Positions 1 through 9,541 of a stretch of 64,000 nt of DNA are shown here, in pieces; position 1 is the first letter of the stretch, and every line of letters starts with the position of its first letter. Source of the stretch: Cupriavidus malaysiensis (GTDB lineage Bacteria > Pseudomonadota > Gammaproteobacteria > Burkholderiales > Burkholderiaceae); the NCBI RefSeq assembly GCF_001854325.1, contig NZ_CP017754.1:2170001-2234000 (forward strand), read 5' to 3'. The position numbers were made by a program, and so were the translations under genes. The notes under the pieces are model-generated. The model was given only the letters and a program-made list of their open reading frames with translations. It was not told where the DNA came from and made no database searches.

Positions 1-157
1 TTGCAACGACGCATACGGACGGCCCGGAGGCGCGGTCCGATCGGGGGTGCCTTTCGAATGCGCCGTGGACTAGAATCCTGGGTCCGGCGCCAATCCCGGC
101 CGCGGCGGCATCCGGCCACCGGCCACTGCGCGCCCGGCTTCAACCCAGGCATCGAAC

Positions 158-700
158 GTGACCCTCCGCAGCTTCCAAGGCAAGACCCCGCAACTCGGCG
201 ACCGTGTGTTCGTCGACGCCAGCGCCGTCGTGATCGGCGACGTCGAGATCGGCAGCGACAGTTCCGTGTGGCCGCTGGTGACGATCCGCGGCGACATGCA
301 CCGCATCCGCATCGGCGCACGTACCAGCATCCAGGATGGCAGCGTCCTGCATATCACCCACGCCGGCCCGTTCAACGCGGACGGCTTTCCGCTCACCATC
401 GGCGACGAGGTGACCGTGGGCCACAAGGTACTGCTGCATGGCTGCACCATCGGCAGCCGCATCCTGGTGGGCATGGGTTCCATCGTGATGGACGGCGCCG
501 TGATCGAGGACGAGGTCATCCTCGGCGCCGGCAGCGTGGTGCCGCCCGGCAAGGTGCTGGCGAGCGGACATCTCTACGTCGGCAGTCCCGCCCGCCAGGT
601 ACGCGCGCTGACCGACAAGGAGCGCAGCTTCTTCAGCTATACCGCGGGCAACTACGTGAAGCTGCAGGCGCAGCACCGGGCCGAAGCAGACCAGGCCTGA
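158..700 (+). CDS. gamma-class carbonic anhydrase family protein
   Basis: This is a left-handed beta-helix protein of the gamma-carbonic anhydrase/YrdA family (180 aa, the usual length). Hexapeptide-like repeats run through residues 20-145. His65, His68, His89 and His94 lie where the family places its metal ligands, and IRGDMHRIRIG is the conserved turn. The start is GTG at 158 because homology begins at once and no better ATG lies upstream. Whether the bacterial members hydrate CO2 or have another acyl-related role is not settled, so only the family is firm. It converges with the porin, with a GC-rich hairpin between them. Confidence 0.9.
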   Translation: MTLRSFQGKTPQLGDRVFVDASAVVIGDVEIGSDSSVWPLVTIRGDMHRIRIGARTSIQDGSVLHITHAGPFNADGFPLTIGDEVTVGHKVLLHGCTIGSRILVGMGSIVMDGAVIEDEVILGAGSVVPPGKVLASGHLYVGSPARQVRALTDKERSFFSYTAGNYVKLQAQHRAEADQA

Positions 701-702
701 GG

Positions 703-729
703 CCGGGCGGCGCCGTGGGTGCCGCCCGG
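703..729. terminator. GC hairpin between convergent genes
   Basis: A perfect 9-bp stem (CCGGGCGGC / GCCGCCCGG) with a 9-nt loop lies between the converging carbonic anhydrase and porin genes. No T-run follows on either strand, so termination by this hairpin is inferred. Confidence 0.45.
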
Positions 730-741
730 GTATCGCCGTGC

Positions 742-1845
742 TCAGAACTTGTGGCGGATGCCGACTACCGCGCCGACCTGGTTGCGCTTGGCCGTGCCGT
801 CGATGAAGGGGGCCGGCGCGCCATACAGGCTGTCGCCGCCGTTGACACCGAGGTTGGAGGCGACGCCCTGGCCGGCGTCGGCGCGGTTCCAGGCGAGCGC
901 GACGTTCACGTAGGCATCGGTGCGCTTGGACAGCGCATAGTCCGCCGAGGCGACGAAGAGCCAGGGGTCGGCGCGCGTGTCGCGGAAGTCCTGGTAGTAG
1001 GCCGCGCCCTTCAGCGACAGCGCCGGCGTGGCTTGCAGGCCCAGGCCCGCCCACCACAAGTTGGCGCGCGAGTGGGGTGTCCCGGCCTGCAGCATGGCCC
1101 AGCGGTAGCCTGCGAAAGCCTTGACCGGGCCGATGGCGTAGCTGCCGGCGATTGCGGCGCGCTGTACCTTGACGTCGCGGCCGAGCGATTTATCGGTGGA
1201 CGGCAAGCGCTGGTCGTAGATGGCGCCGACGCTGAACGGCCCGTCGGCGTAGCCGAGGCCGAAGGCATACTCACGGCCCAGGCGCGAGTCGCCCGGGCGC
1301 TCGCCCTCGTCGCCGTAGCCGAAGCTATACAGGGCCGATGCCGTCAGGCCGCCGAAGCTGCCGGTGTACTTGATGGCGTTATTGGCGCGGCCGGCCATGC
1401 CGCGATCCTGCGACAGCATGGAATAGCGCGCCGACAGCGCCATCGGGTCGTAGGTGATGCCGAAATCGTAGACCGGCGTCTGCTGGCGTCCCAGCGTCAG
1501 GCTGCCGAACTCGCCCTGCAGGCCGACCAGGGCCTGGCGGTCGAACAGGCGCGAGCCACCGCTGGTGCTGCCGGTATCGAGGTGGAAGCCGCTCTCCAGC
1601 GTGAAGACCGCCTTCAGGCCCTGGCCCAGGTCCTCGACGCCGCGCAGGCCCCAGCGCGAGCCGGACAGGTTGCCCGACGACATGCGCACGGTGCGACCGT
1701 CGGCGCCGGGAGCATGCCCCTGCGACGCACGGTTGAGGGCTTCGATGCCGACGTCGGCGACGCCGTAGAGCGTCACGCTCGATTGGGCATGCAGCGTGCC
1801 CGAGGCCAGCAGGGCGGCCGACGCGGCGATCAGTCTGAGCTTCAT
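742..1845 (-). CDS. outer-membrane porin (Burkholderiales OmpC-like)
   Basis: This is a general-diffusion porin of the Burkholderiales porin family (367 aa). It has a Sec signal peptide (MKLRLIAASAALLASGTLHA, cleavage after HA), then the typical mature start QSSVTLYGVADVGIEA. The beta-barrel sequence continues to a terminal Phe (GIRHKF), the signal for BAM-dependent assembly. The start is ATG at 1845 because GGAGG sits just upstream; an upstream in-frame ATG would add 22 residues before the signal peptide. It is expected as a trimer in the outer membrane. The region upstream is unusually AT-rich and carries an inverted repeat (1983-2004). Substrate preference cannot be told from sequence. Confidence 0.93.
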   Translation of the reverse strand: MKLRLIAASAALLASGTLHAQSSVTLYGVADVGIEALNRASQGHAPGADGRTVRMSSGNLSGSRWGLRGVEDLGQGLKAVFTLESGFHLDTGSTSGGSRLFDRQALVGLQGEFGSLTLGRQQTPVYDFGITYDPMALSARYSMLSQDRGMAGRANNAIKYTGSFGGLTASALYSFGYGDEGERPGDSRLGREYAFGLGYADGPFSVGAIYDQRLPSTDKSLGRDVKVQRAAIAGSYAIGPVKAFAGYRWAMLQAGTPHSRANLWWAGLGLQATPALSLKGAAYYQDFRDTRADPWLFVASADYALSKRTDAYVNVALAWNRADAGQGVASNLGVNGGDSLYGAPAPFIDGTAKRNQVGAVVGIRHKF

Positions 1846-2193
1846 GGTTTTTTCCTCCGTTCCTGTGTTTTCACAAGCACTCCTTGTGGACCGAGGATTA
1901 TCGAAGGTCAAAAATATCCGCTCAATTCCTGCGCTGCCTGGTGTTGCTGGTCTGTTTTTCGTGGGAGATTAATATTTTTCTTATAAATCAATGGCTTGAT
2001 TTATTTTTAATGAAAATTAGGAAAATAAACTTCCGAAAATAGAATATTCCCAACCGGCGCTGGGTCGCGCTGGGATAATCGGCATGTCCGGCATGGTCCG
2101 GCGTGCATGCCGGCGCCTCGAGGGCGTGTGCGGCCCCGGGTGGGACGCGCGTTCCCGCCTGGGGGGGGGGCCAGCGAGGGAGCCGTGCCGCGC
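1846..2193. other. AT-rich intergenic region upstream of the porin
   Basis: This 348-bp gap holds the porin promoter region. About 1915-2050 is strikingly AT-rich against the rest of the window and contains the inverted repeat listed at 1983-2004. A run of ten G lies at 2161-2170, just past the end of the FAD dehydrogenase gene. I see no gene in it. Confidence 0.6.
1983..2004. promoter_or_regulatory. inverted repeat upstream of the porin, candidate operator
   Basis: There is a perfect 9-bp inverted repeat, ATAAATCAA-N4-TTGATTTAT, about 140 bp upstream of the porin start. It lies in the AT-rich stretch where the porin promoter should be. It could bind a dimeric regulator; no specific factor is recognised. 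Confidence 0.4.
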
Positions 2194-3624
2194 CTACAGC
2201 ACCTTGCCCGGGTTCATCAGCCCGAGCGGATCCAGCGCCTGCTTGATGGCGCGCATCATGGCCAGCTCGACCTCGCTCTTGTAGCGCTGGTTTTCCTCGC
2301 GCTTGAGCTGGCCCAGCCCGTGCTCCGCCGAGATCGAGCCGCGGTGCGCATGCACGCTGTCGTGCACGATCTGGTTGACCGCTGCCTGGTTGGCGAGGAA
2401 GGCGTCGTGGTCGGTGCCTGCGGGTGGCGAGACGTTGTAGTGCAGGTTGCCGTCGCCGAGATGGCCGAACGTGACCATGCGCGCGCCCGGGAAGGCCTGC
2501 TGCAGCAGCGCGTCGGTGGCCTCGATGAAGTCGGCGATGCGCGAGATCGGCACGGCGATGTCGTGCTTGATGTTCTTGCCTTCCTCCACCTGGGCCAGCG
2601 GAATGTGCTCGCGCAGGTTCCAGAAGTCGCGCGACTGCTGCACCGATTCGGCCACGGCGGCGTCCTGGACCACGCCGGCCTCCAGCGCGGCCTGCATCAT
2701 GGTCTCGAAGATCTGGCGCGCATGGTCCTCGCTTTCGCTGTCGGAGAGCTCCAGCAGCACCAGCTGGGGATAGGGCTGCACGAAGGGATAGCGCAGCTGC
2801 GGGAAGTGGCGCGTCACCAGCGTCATGCACAGCGCCGACATCAGCTCGAACCCGGTCAGCATGGCGCCGGCATGGGCCTGGGCGATGGCCAGCAGCGCCA
2901 GCGCCGCGCGCGGGCTGTCCACTGCCGCCAGCGCGGTGACGCGCGCGCGCGGCAGCGGATAGAGCTTCATCACGGCGGCGGTGATGATGCCCAGCGTGCC
3001 TTCGGCGCCGATGAAGAGGTCACGCAGGTCGTAGCCGGTATTGTCCTTGCGCAGGCCGCGCAGGCCGTCCCACAGTTCGCCGGACGGGGTCACCACTTCC
3101 AGCCCCAGGCACAGTTCGCGCGTGTTGCCGTAGCGCAGCACCGCGGTGCCGCCGGCATTGGTGCCGAGGTTGCCGCCGATGGTGCAGCTGCCTTCCGCCG
3201 CCAGGCTCAGCGGGAACAGGCGGCCGTGCTCGCGCGCCACTTCCTGCAGGTGCTGCAGCACCACGCCGGCCTCGACCGTGATGGTGTTGTTGAGCGGATC
3301 GACCTGGCGCACGCGCTTGAGCCGCTGCAGCGAGATCACCACCACCGGCCGTTCGCCGGCCGCGGCCGGGGTGGCACCGCCGCACAGGCCGGTGTTGCCG
3401 CCCTGGGGCACCATGGCCACGCGGTGCGCGTGGCAGGCATGCACCACCGTGGCCACTTCCTCGGCGCTGCCCGGGCGCAGCACGGCGAGCGCCTCGCCGG
3501 TGTAGCGCCGGCGCCAGTCGGTCAGGTAGGGCGCCAGGTCGTCGGCAGTGGTCAGCACGTGCTGCGGCCCGATGGCGGCGCGGCACAGGTCGAGGAAGGA
3601 GTCGGGGCGGAAGGCGGTGGACAT
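2194..3624 (-). CDS. FAD-binding D-2-hydroxyacid dehydrogenase (GlcD/D2HGDH type)
   Basis: This is a flavin dehydrogenase of the VAO/PCMH fold that oxidises D-2-hydroxy acids such as D-lactate or D-2-hydroxyglutarate (476 aa). The FAD-binding motif PQGGNTGLCGG is at residues 73-83. A second FAD segment (GTLGIITAAVMKLYP) follows. The substrate/metal motif HLGDGNLHYN is at about 388 and EHGLGQLKREEN at about 434, and the protein ends with the family signature MNPGKVL. The start is ATG at 3624, since an upstream ATG would add an unstructured tail. No dedicated partner is adjacent. The exact substrate is undetermined; GlcD-, Dld2- and D2HGDH-like enzymes share these motifs. Confidence 0.88.
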   Translation of the reverse strand: MSTAFRPDSFLDLCRAAIGPQHVLTTADDLAPYLTDWRRRYTGEALAVLRPGSAEEVATVVHACHAHRVAMVPQGGNTGLCGGATPAAAGERPVVVISLQRLKRVRQVDPLNNTITVEAGVVLQHLQEVAREHGRLFPLSLAAEGSCTIGGNLGTNAGGTAVLRYGNTRELCLGLEVVTPSGELWDGLRGLRKDNTGYDLRDLFIGAEGTLGIITAAVMKLYPLPRARVTALAAVDSPRAALALLAIAQAHAGAMLTGFELMSALCMTLVTRHFPQLRYPFVQPYPQLVLLELSDSESEDHARQIFETMMQAALEAGVVQDAAVAESVQQSRDFWNLREHIPLAQVEEGKNIKHDIAVPISRIADFIEATDALLQQAFPGARMVTFGHLGDGNLHYNVSPPAGTDHDAFLANQAAVNQIVHDSVHAHRGSISAEHGLGQLKREENQRYKSEVELAMMRAIKQALDPLGLMNPGKVL

Positions 3625-3655
3625 GGTGTCTGCAGGGTCGGGGATGGGCCGGGAG

Positions 3656-4053
3656 TCAGCGGCCGCGCGCGCTGGCGCGGGCACGTTGCTTGAACGGGCG
3701 CAGGTAGAGGATGGTGCTGACGAAGCACAGCAGGACCAGGGCCACCTCGATCCAGGCGTAGGTGGCGGACGGCTGGCGGTCGCTGGTGGCGCGCACGATG
3801 CCTTCGGTGAAGTAGAGCAGGATCAGCATCGACGACCACTGCATGGTGTAGCGGTCGCGGCGCAGCACCCCGCGCAGCGGCAGCAGCAGTGGCAGGCACT
3901 TCAGGACCAGCCATGAGCCGCCCGGGCGCAGCGGCGCCAGCAGCCATTCCCAGCCGACGCACAGCAGCAGCAGGGCAACGAGGCTGCCCGCCGACAGGGC
4001 GTGCAGTGCCGGATTGTGCAGGCGGGTGTCGTCGGTGAAGGGGGCGGCCGCCA

Positions 4054-4054
<1 letters not shown>
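3656..4054 (-). CDS. DUF2069 small membrane protein
   Basis: This is a 132-aa inner-membrane protein with about four hydrophobic segments (LSAGSLVALLLLCVGWEWLL, SWLVLKCLPLLLPL, WSSMLILLYFTEGIV, WIEVALVLLCFVSTILYL). The sequence matches the DUF2069 family, which has no known function. Its ATG overlaps the TGA of wrbA by one base (TGATG), so the two are translationally coupled. Co-occurrence with wrbA is typical of betaproteobacteria as I recall it, but no functional link is shown. Confidence 0.82.
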
Positions 4055-4794
<740 letters not shown>

Positions 4795-4869
4795 TTATTA
4801 TAGATGTGGCCCCGGCGCCAGCTCCGGCTGCGCCGGGCCATCGTCATCGAAGCTGGAGCCGTGCCCCCA

Positions 4870-6222
4870 ATGTCCTCCGTCCGCCTGAACCGCCTGCGCC
4901 GCGGCTGGAACCTGCAGAAGCTGCGCGCGCTGCTGCGCTATGTGCTGCGCCGCGCCGGCGAAGACAAGCTGCCGCAGGTTGCCTCGAGCCTCACCTTCAC
5001 CACCTTCCTGTCGGTGGTGCCGGTGCTGACCGTGGCCTTCGCCCTGCTGGCCGCCTTTCCCGTGTTCCGCGACTTCCGCGCGCAGATCGAGGCCTTCCTG
5101 TTCCAGAACCTGATTCCGGGCAATGTCAGCAATTCGATCTCGAGCTACCTGGGGCAGTTCTCCCGCAGCGCGCGCGGGCTGACCGCGATGGGCCTGGGCG
5201 GCCTGATGGTGACCGCTGTGCTGACCATGCTGACGGTGGAGAACGCGCTCAACGCCATCTGGCGCGTGCGCCGGCCGCGCCCGCTGGCGCAGCGCGTGCT
5301 GGTGTACTGGGCGACGCTGACCTTCGGGCCGGTGCTGATCGGCGCCAGCCTGTCGATCAGTTCCTACCTGATCTCGGTCTCGGCCGGCTACGTCGGCACC
5401 ATGCCGTTCGGCGTCGGCCTGCTGGTCAGCATGGTGCCGGTGCTGCTGTCGGCGCTGGCCTTCGCCTTCCTCTACACCACGGTGCCCAATGCCTACGTGG
5501 ACTGGCGCGACGCCATCGTCGCCGGGCTGGTGGCGGCGCTGGCCTTCGAACTGGCCAAGCGCGGCTTCGGCTACTTCATCACCCATATCCCGACCTATAC
5601 GGTGGTCTACGGCACCTTCGCCGCGCTGCCGATCTTCCTGCTGTGGATCTACCTGAGCTGGCTGGTGACCTTGCTGGGCGCCACCATCGCCGCCAACCTG
5701 CCGGTGATCCGCCAGGGCCACTGGCGCCGGCGCAGCTTCGCCGGCAGCGAGTTCTTCGACGCGCTCGGCGTGCTCTACCTGTTGTACAAGGCGCGCGACG
5801 AGGTGCCGCGCAGCGTGGGCGAACTCGACCTGGGCCGCAAGCTGCGGGTGGAGGCCGACTACCTGGCGGCACTGCTGGGCAAGCTCAAGGCCATGCACCT
5901 GGTGGGCCGGCTGCAGCAGGAAAGAGGGCAGGCGCACTGGGCCTTGCTGTGCGATCCGAGCCAGGTGGCGCTGCGCACGCTGCACAGCCGACTGGTGCTC
6001 AACCTGCCGCGCCTGGCGCGCACCGCGCTGGCGCAGCAGCTGCAGGGCGGCGATGAGTTGAAGGCCATGCTCGACAATCCGCAGCTCGACCGCTCGCTGG
6101 AATCGGTCTTCCGCCAGGCGGAATATCCGGCCGGCGGCGGGGATGGCGGCAGCGAAGACCAGGGCAAGGGGCGCCGCCGCACCTTGGAGGTGGTGCCGCC
6201 GGGCTGGCACGGCCAGGTCTGA
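4870..6222 (+). CDS. YihY/BrkB-family inner-membrane protein
   Basis: This is a YihY family (UPF0761) integral membrane protein of 450 aa. About six membrane segments span residues 40-300, including FLSVVPVLTVAFALLAAFPVF and LPIFLLWIYLSWLVTLLGA. The C-terminal 150 residues are soluble (KLRVEADYLAALLGKLKAM...), resembling a winged-helix-like domain. Homologues are often labelled 'ribonuclease BN'; as I recall, that label is a historical error. The start is ATG at 4870 (MSSVRLNRLRRGW). It is divergent from wrbA. Its function is unknown. Confidence 0.88.
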   Translation: MSSVRLNRLRRGWNLQKLRALLRYVLRRAGEDKLPQVASSLTFTTFLSVVPVLTVAFALLAAFPVFRDFRAQIEAFLFQNLIPGNVSNSISSYLGQFSRSARGLTAMGLGGLMVTAVLTMLTVENALNAIWRVRRPRPLAQRVLVYWATLTFGPVLIGASLSISSYLISVSAGYVGTMPFGVGLLVSMVPVLLSALAFAFLYTTVPNAYVDWRDAIVAGLVAALAFELAKRGFGYFITHIPTYTVVYGTFAALPIFLLWIYLSWLVTLLGATIAANLPVIRQGHWRRRSFAGSEFFDALGVLYLLYKARDEVPRSVGELDLGRKLRVEADYLAALLGKLKAMHLVGRLQQERGQAHWALLCDPSQVALRTLHSRLVLNLPRLARTALAQQLQGGDELKAMLDNPQLDRSLESVFRQAEYPAGGGDGGSEDQGKGRRRTLEVVPPGWHGQV

Positions 6223-6256
6223 GTCCGTGCCGCGGGCGGCGGCCCGCCGCGCGCGC

Positions 6257-6574
6257 TCAGAAGGGGAGGCGGCCGCGCAGGATGTCGGCGTACATCACCC
6301 AATCGCCCATCAGGCTGTAGAGCGGGTGGCGGAAGGTGGCCGGGCGGTTCTTCTCGAAGGCGAAGTGCCCGACCCAGGCGAAGGCATAGCCGGACACCAC
6401 GGCGCCAGCGAGCCACCAGGCATTGCCGCTGGCGACCAGCGCGGCCAGGCACAGCAGCGCCACCGTGGAGCCGGCGAAATGCAGGCGGCGGCAGGTGCGG
6501 TTGCGGTGCTCGTTCAGGTAGAAGGGGTAGAAGGCGGCGAAGCTGTCGAATTCGCGCGTGGATGCCGGGCGCAT
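6257..6574 (-). CDS. DUF962/Mpo1-like membrane protein
   Basis: This is a 105-aa membrane protein of the DUF962 family, related to yeast Mpo1, an iron-dependent dioxygenase of 2-hydroxy fatty acid alpha-oxidation. Conserved histidines are present in EHRNRTCRRLHFAG near residue 25 and in GHFAFEKNRPATFRHPLYSL near residues 70-90, and two to three hydrophobic segments are visible. A good Shine-Dalgarno sequence (AGGAGA) precedes the ATG. It lies downstream of the alpha/beta hydrolase gene on the same strand. Catalysis in the bacterial protein is inferred only from the family. Confidence 0.85.
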   Translation of the reverse strand: MRPASTREFDSFAAFYPFYLNEHRNRTCRRLHFAGSTVALLCLAALVASGNAWWLAGAVVSGYAFAWVGHFAFEKNRPATFRHPLYSLMGDWVMYADILRGRLPF

Positions 6575-6645
6575 GGCGGTCTCCTGTTTTCGTTGGAATA
6601 CATCCGGAAAACAGTGTAGCGCGCCGCCGCGCGCCGGGCATGCTG

Positions 6646-6671
6646 CGGCGCGGACCGGGCGGCCCGCGCCG
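6646..6671 (-). terminator. GC hairpin after the alpha/beta hydrolase gene
   Basis: An 8-bp inverted repeat (CGGCGCGG / CCGCGCCG) with a 10-nt loop lies 16 bp past the hydrolase stop codon. There is no T-run, so termination is only suggested. Confidence 0.3.
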
Positions 6672-6686
6672 GGCAGGGGGCGGGCT

Positions 6687-7511
6687 TCAGCCGGCCGCCA
6701 TCGCGCGGCGCGCGAACGCGGCCAGCGCGTCCAGCACTTCGTCGGGCTTCTCGCCCATCAGCGCGTGGCCGCACGGCACCGTGACCACGCTGGCGGCGGT
6801 CATCCTGGCCGCCAGCGCCTGGGCTGCCCTGGGCGAGGTCATCAGGTCCTTGCTGCCGCACACGAACAGCACCGGGCAACGCACCGCCGCCGCCGCTTCG
6901 TCGCCGTGGGCATAGGCGTTGCAGGCCGAGAAGTCGGTGTGGAAGACGTGGGCGCCAGGATTGCGCTGGGCCACCCGCTCCATCAGGCGCTGGTTGCCGC
7001 CGTGCATCCACGAGCCCGGGCCGGGCGAGGAGGGCTTGTTGGCCAGGCTGGACAGCGACCAGTTGTTGACCATGGCGATGGCCTGGTCCTCACGCTCCAG
7101 CGCGGCCTGCAGCAGCGCGTCGGAGACCTTCATCGGATAGGCGGTCGCCAGCAGCGCGGCCCCGCGTACCGAGTCGGGGTGGCGCGCCGCGCATTCCAGC
7201 GCGATCAGCGAGCCCATGCTGTGCCCGAACACGAGTACAGGGCCCTGCACGCCGGCGGCGCGGGCCAGGTCCATGACCCAGTCGGCCATGGCCTCGACGG
7301 TGGCGAGCGGTTCGCCTTCGCTGCGGTTGTGGCCGGGCAGGTCGACGGCGAGCACCGAGAAGCCGTGGTGGGCGAACCAGCGCGATTGCAGGGCCCAGAC
7401 GCTGTGGTCGTTCTGCGCGCCGTGCACGAAGATGGCACAGGGCAGGGTGGGGTCGAAGGGTTTGCCGCCGGTGTAGGCGTAGGCCTTGCGGCCGGAAACG
7501 GTCAGTTCCAT
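6687..7511 (-). CDS. alpha/beta hydrolase
   Basis: This is an alpha/beta-fold hydrolase of 274 aa with the oxyanion region FVHGAQNDHSVW (about residues 28-39), nucleophile elbow GHSMGS (Ser at about 97), an acid in VCGSKDLMTSP (Asp about 225), and a late catalytic His in VPCGHALMGEKP. It begins 10 bp after the metY stop on the same strand, so the two are probably one transcript; AGGA precedes the ATG. The protein is too small and too divergent to be a homoserine acetyltransferase. The substrate is unknown, but linkage to sulfhydrylase is worth noting. Confidence 0.85.
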   Translation of the reverse strand: MELTVSGRKAYAYTGGKPFDPTLPCAIFVHGAQNDHSVWALQSRWFAHHGFSVLAVDLPGHNRSEGEPLATVEAMADWVMDLARAAGVQGPVLVFGHSMGSLIALECAARHPDSVRGAALLATAYPMKVSDALLQAALEREDQAIAMVNNWSLSSLANKPSSPGPGSWMHGGNQRLMERVAQRNPGAHVFHTDFSACNAYAHGDEAAAAVRCPVLFVCGSKDLMTSPRAAQALAARMTAASVVTVPCGHALMGEKPDEVLDALAAFARRAMAAG

Positions 7512-7521
7512 CAGGCTGTCC

Positions 7522-8820
7522 TCACTTGCCGCTCATGGATTTCTCGGCGGCCTTGAGGCCGCGCTTGAGGTCGTCGATCAGGTCGTCCGGGTCTTCCAGG
7601 CCCACCGACAGGCGGATGGTGCCTTCGCCGATGCCGGCCGATTGCAGCGCCGCCGCGTCCATGCGGAAGTGGGTGGTCGAGGCCGGGTGGATCACCAGCG
7701 AGCGGGCGTCGCCCACGTTGGCCAGGTGGGAGAACAGCGTCAGGCTCTCGATGAAGCGCTGGCCCGCCACGCGGTTGCCCTTCAGGTTGAAGCTGAACAC
7801 CGCGCCGCAGCCGCGCGGCAGCAGGCGTTTGGCCAGTTCGTAGTCGGGGTGGGATTCCAGCTCGGGATAGGCCACCGACTCGACCATCGGGTGCGACACC
7901 AGGAACTGCACCACGCGGCGCGCATTGTCGATATGCCGCTGCATGCGCAGCGGCAGCGTCTCGATGCCCTGCAGCAGCTGCCATGCCGCCATCGGGTTCA
8001 TGCAGGCGCCGAAGTCGCGCAGGCCCTCGCGGCGCGCGCGCAGCAGGAAGGGCGCCACCGTGCTTTCCTCGGTGAACACCATGTTGTGGAAGCCCTCGTA
8101 GGGCTCCGACAGCTCGGGGAAACGCCCCGAGGCCTGGAAGTCGAAGGTGCCGCCCTCCACCAGCACGCCGCCGATGGTGGTGCCGTGGCCACCCAGGAAC
8201 TTGGTGGCCGAATGGTAGAGCAGGCCGGCGCCATGGTCGAAGGGCTTGAGCAGGTAGGGGGTGGTGAAGGTCGAGTCGACCAGCAGCGGGATCTTGTGCT
8301 CCTGGCCGAGCTGGGCCAGCGTCGGGATGTCGAGCACGTCCAGGCCGGGGTTGCCGAGCGTCTCGCCGAACAGCAGGCGGGTCTCCGGGCGGATGGCCGC
8401 GCGCCAGGCGTCGATGTCGCGCGCCTTGACGAAGGTGGTCTCGATGCCGAAGCGGCGCAGCGTGTAGTGCAGCAGGTTGTGCGAGCCGCCGTACAGCGCG
8501 CTGGAGGCGACGATATGGGAGCCCGCTCCCATCAGGGTGGCGACCGCCAGGTGCAGCGCGGCCTGGCCGGAAGCCACGCCGATCGCGCCGACGCCGTTCT
8601 CCAGTGCCGCCACGCGCTCCTCGAATACCGCCACGGTGGGGTTGGAGATGCGCGAATAGACGTGGCCGGCCCGTTCCATATTGAACAGCGAGGCCGCGTG
8701 CTCGCTGTCGCGGAACACGAAGGACGTGCTCAGGTGGATCGGGGTGGCGCGCGCCCCGGTGGCGGGATCGGGCGCGGCGCCGGCATGCAGCGCCAAGGTG
8801 TCGAAGCGGGTTCCGGACAT
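7522..8820 (-). CDS. metY: O-acetylhomoserine sulfhydrylase (aminocarboxypropyltransferase)
   Basis: This is a PLP enzyme of the Cys/Met metabolism family that makes homocysteine from O-acetylhomoserine and sulfide. Length is 432 aa, typical of MetY and longer than MetB/MetC/MetZ. MSGTRFDTLALHAG is the standard N-terminus. VYSRISNPTVAVFEERVAALE binds PLP phosphate, and the Schiff-base lysine is in SATKFLGGHGTTIGG. The start is ATG at 8820; upstream frame residues are non-conserved. A close alternative is O-succinylhomoserine sulfhydrylase. It is followed by the alpha/beta hydrolase gene. Confidence 0.9.
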   Translation of the reverse strand: MSGTRFDTLALHAGAAPDPATGARATPIHLSTSFVFRDSEHAASLFNMERAGHVYSRISNPTVAVFEERVAALENGVGAIGVASGQAALHLAVATLMGAGSHIVASSALYGGSHNLLHYTLRRFGIETTFVKARDIDAWRAAIRPETRLLFGETLGNPGLDVLDIPTLAQLGQEHKIPLLVDSTFTTPYLLKPFDHGAGLLYHSATKFLGGHGTTIGGVLVEGGTFDFQASGRFPELSEPYEGFHNMVFTEESTVAPFLLRARREGLRDFGACMNPMAAWQLLQGIETLPLRMQRHIDNARRVVQFLVSHPMVESVAYPELESHPDYELAKRLLPRGCGAVFSFNLKGNRVAGQRFIESLTLFSHLANVGDARSLVIHPASTTHFRMDAAALQSAGIGEGTIRLSVGLEDPDDLIDDLKRGLKAAEKSMSGK

Positions 8821-9094
8821 GATGAGGCAGGCTGAAGTGGATTCCGGCGTGCATCGTAGCATCGCGCGCGCGCCGCCGGCACCCCCCGCAGGCGCCTCTC
8901 CGGGCGCCCGGAAAGGCGCCTGTGCTTTACTTCGGCGGCCCGTTTCGGCTAGGATCGGGCGCATGAGGTTGTGCAGTGCTCGCGGCGCCGGGCCGACATA
9001 CCCTTCCAACAAACATTATTCCTACCCAACACCGGCTATCCCGAGCCCCAGCGCCTGCAGCGCGGGCATCCGGCCAGACCCAGCGGAGACCATC

Positions 9095-9541
9095 ATGAAA
9101 GTCAGCGACATCCTGCAGATCAAGGGCAACACGCTCTTCACCGTGACGCCGGACACGTCCCTGATGCAGGCCGTGCACACCATGTCGGAGCACGATATCG
9201 GCTCCCTGGTGGTGATGGAGTACGGCGATCTGGTCGGCATGCTCACGTTCCGCGAGATCATCCAGACCCTGGCGGCGAACAATGGCGCCGTGGGCACCGT
9301 CAGCATCCGCAAGGTGATGGACGACGCCCCGCTGACCTGCACCATGGAGACCGACGTCGACGAGGTGCGCCGCATGATGCTGGCGCGCCATGCGCGCTAC
9401 CTGCCGGTGATGGACAACCGCACCCTGATGGGCGTGATTTCCTTCTACGACGTGGCCAAGGCGGTGGTCGAGGAGCAGAGCTTCGAGAACCGTATGCTCA
9501 AGGCCTACATCCGCGACTGGCCCGAGGAGCGGGCCGACTGA
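9095..9541 (+). CDS. CBS-domain pair protein
   Basis: This is a stand-alone Bateman module of 148 aa. CBS1 is at about residues 8-62 (TVTPDTSLMQAVHTMSEHDIGSL) and CBS2 at about 75-130 (CTMETDVDEVRRMMLARHARYLPVM, MGVISFYDVAKAVVEE). Such modules bind adenine nucleotides or related ligands and regulate partner proteins. The start is ATG at 9095, with GGAG at 9085. It stands alone, divergent from metY, so the partner is unknown. Confidence 0.9.
   Translation: MKVSDILQIKGNTLFTVTPDTSLMQAVHTMSEHDIGSLVVMEYGDLVGMLTFREIIQTLAANNGAVGTVSIRKVMDDAPLTCTMETDVDEVRRMMLARHARYLPVMDNRTLMGVISFYDVAKAVVEEQSFENRMLKAYIRDWPEERAD

Noticed and set aside
1..1986. 661-aa plus-strand open frame spanning the start of the window
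   Set aside because: It runs in another frame over the carbonic anhydrase gene and antisense to the porin; the translation is Arg/Gly/Ala-rich with no domain, an artefact of high GC.
4870..6222. Ribonuclease BN
   Set aside because: This common label for YihY proteins is, as I understand it, a historical mix-up; the sequence is a membrane protein without nuclease motifs.
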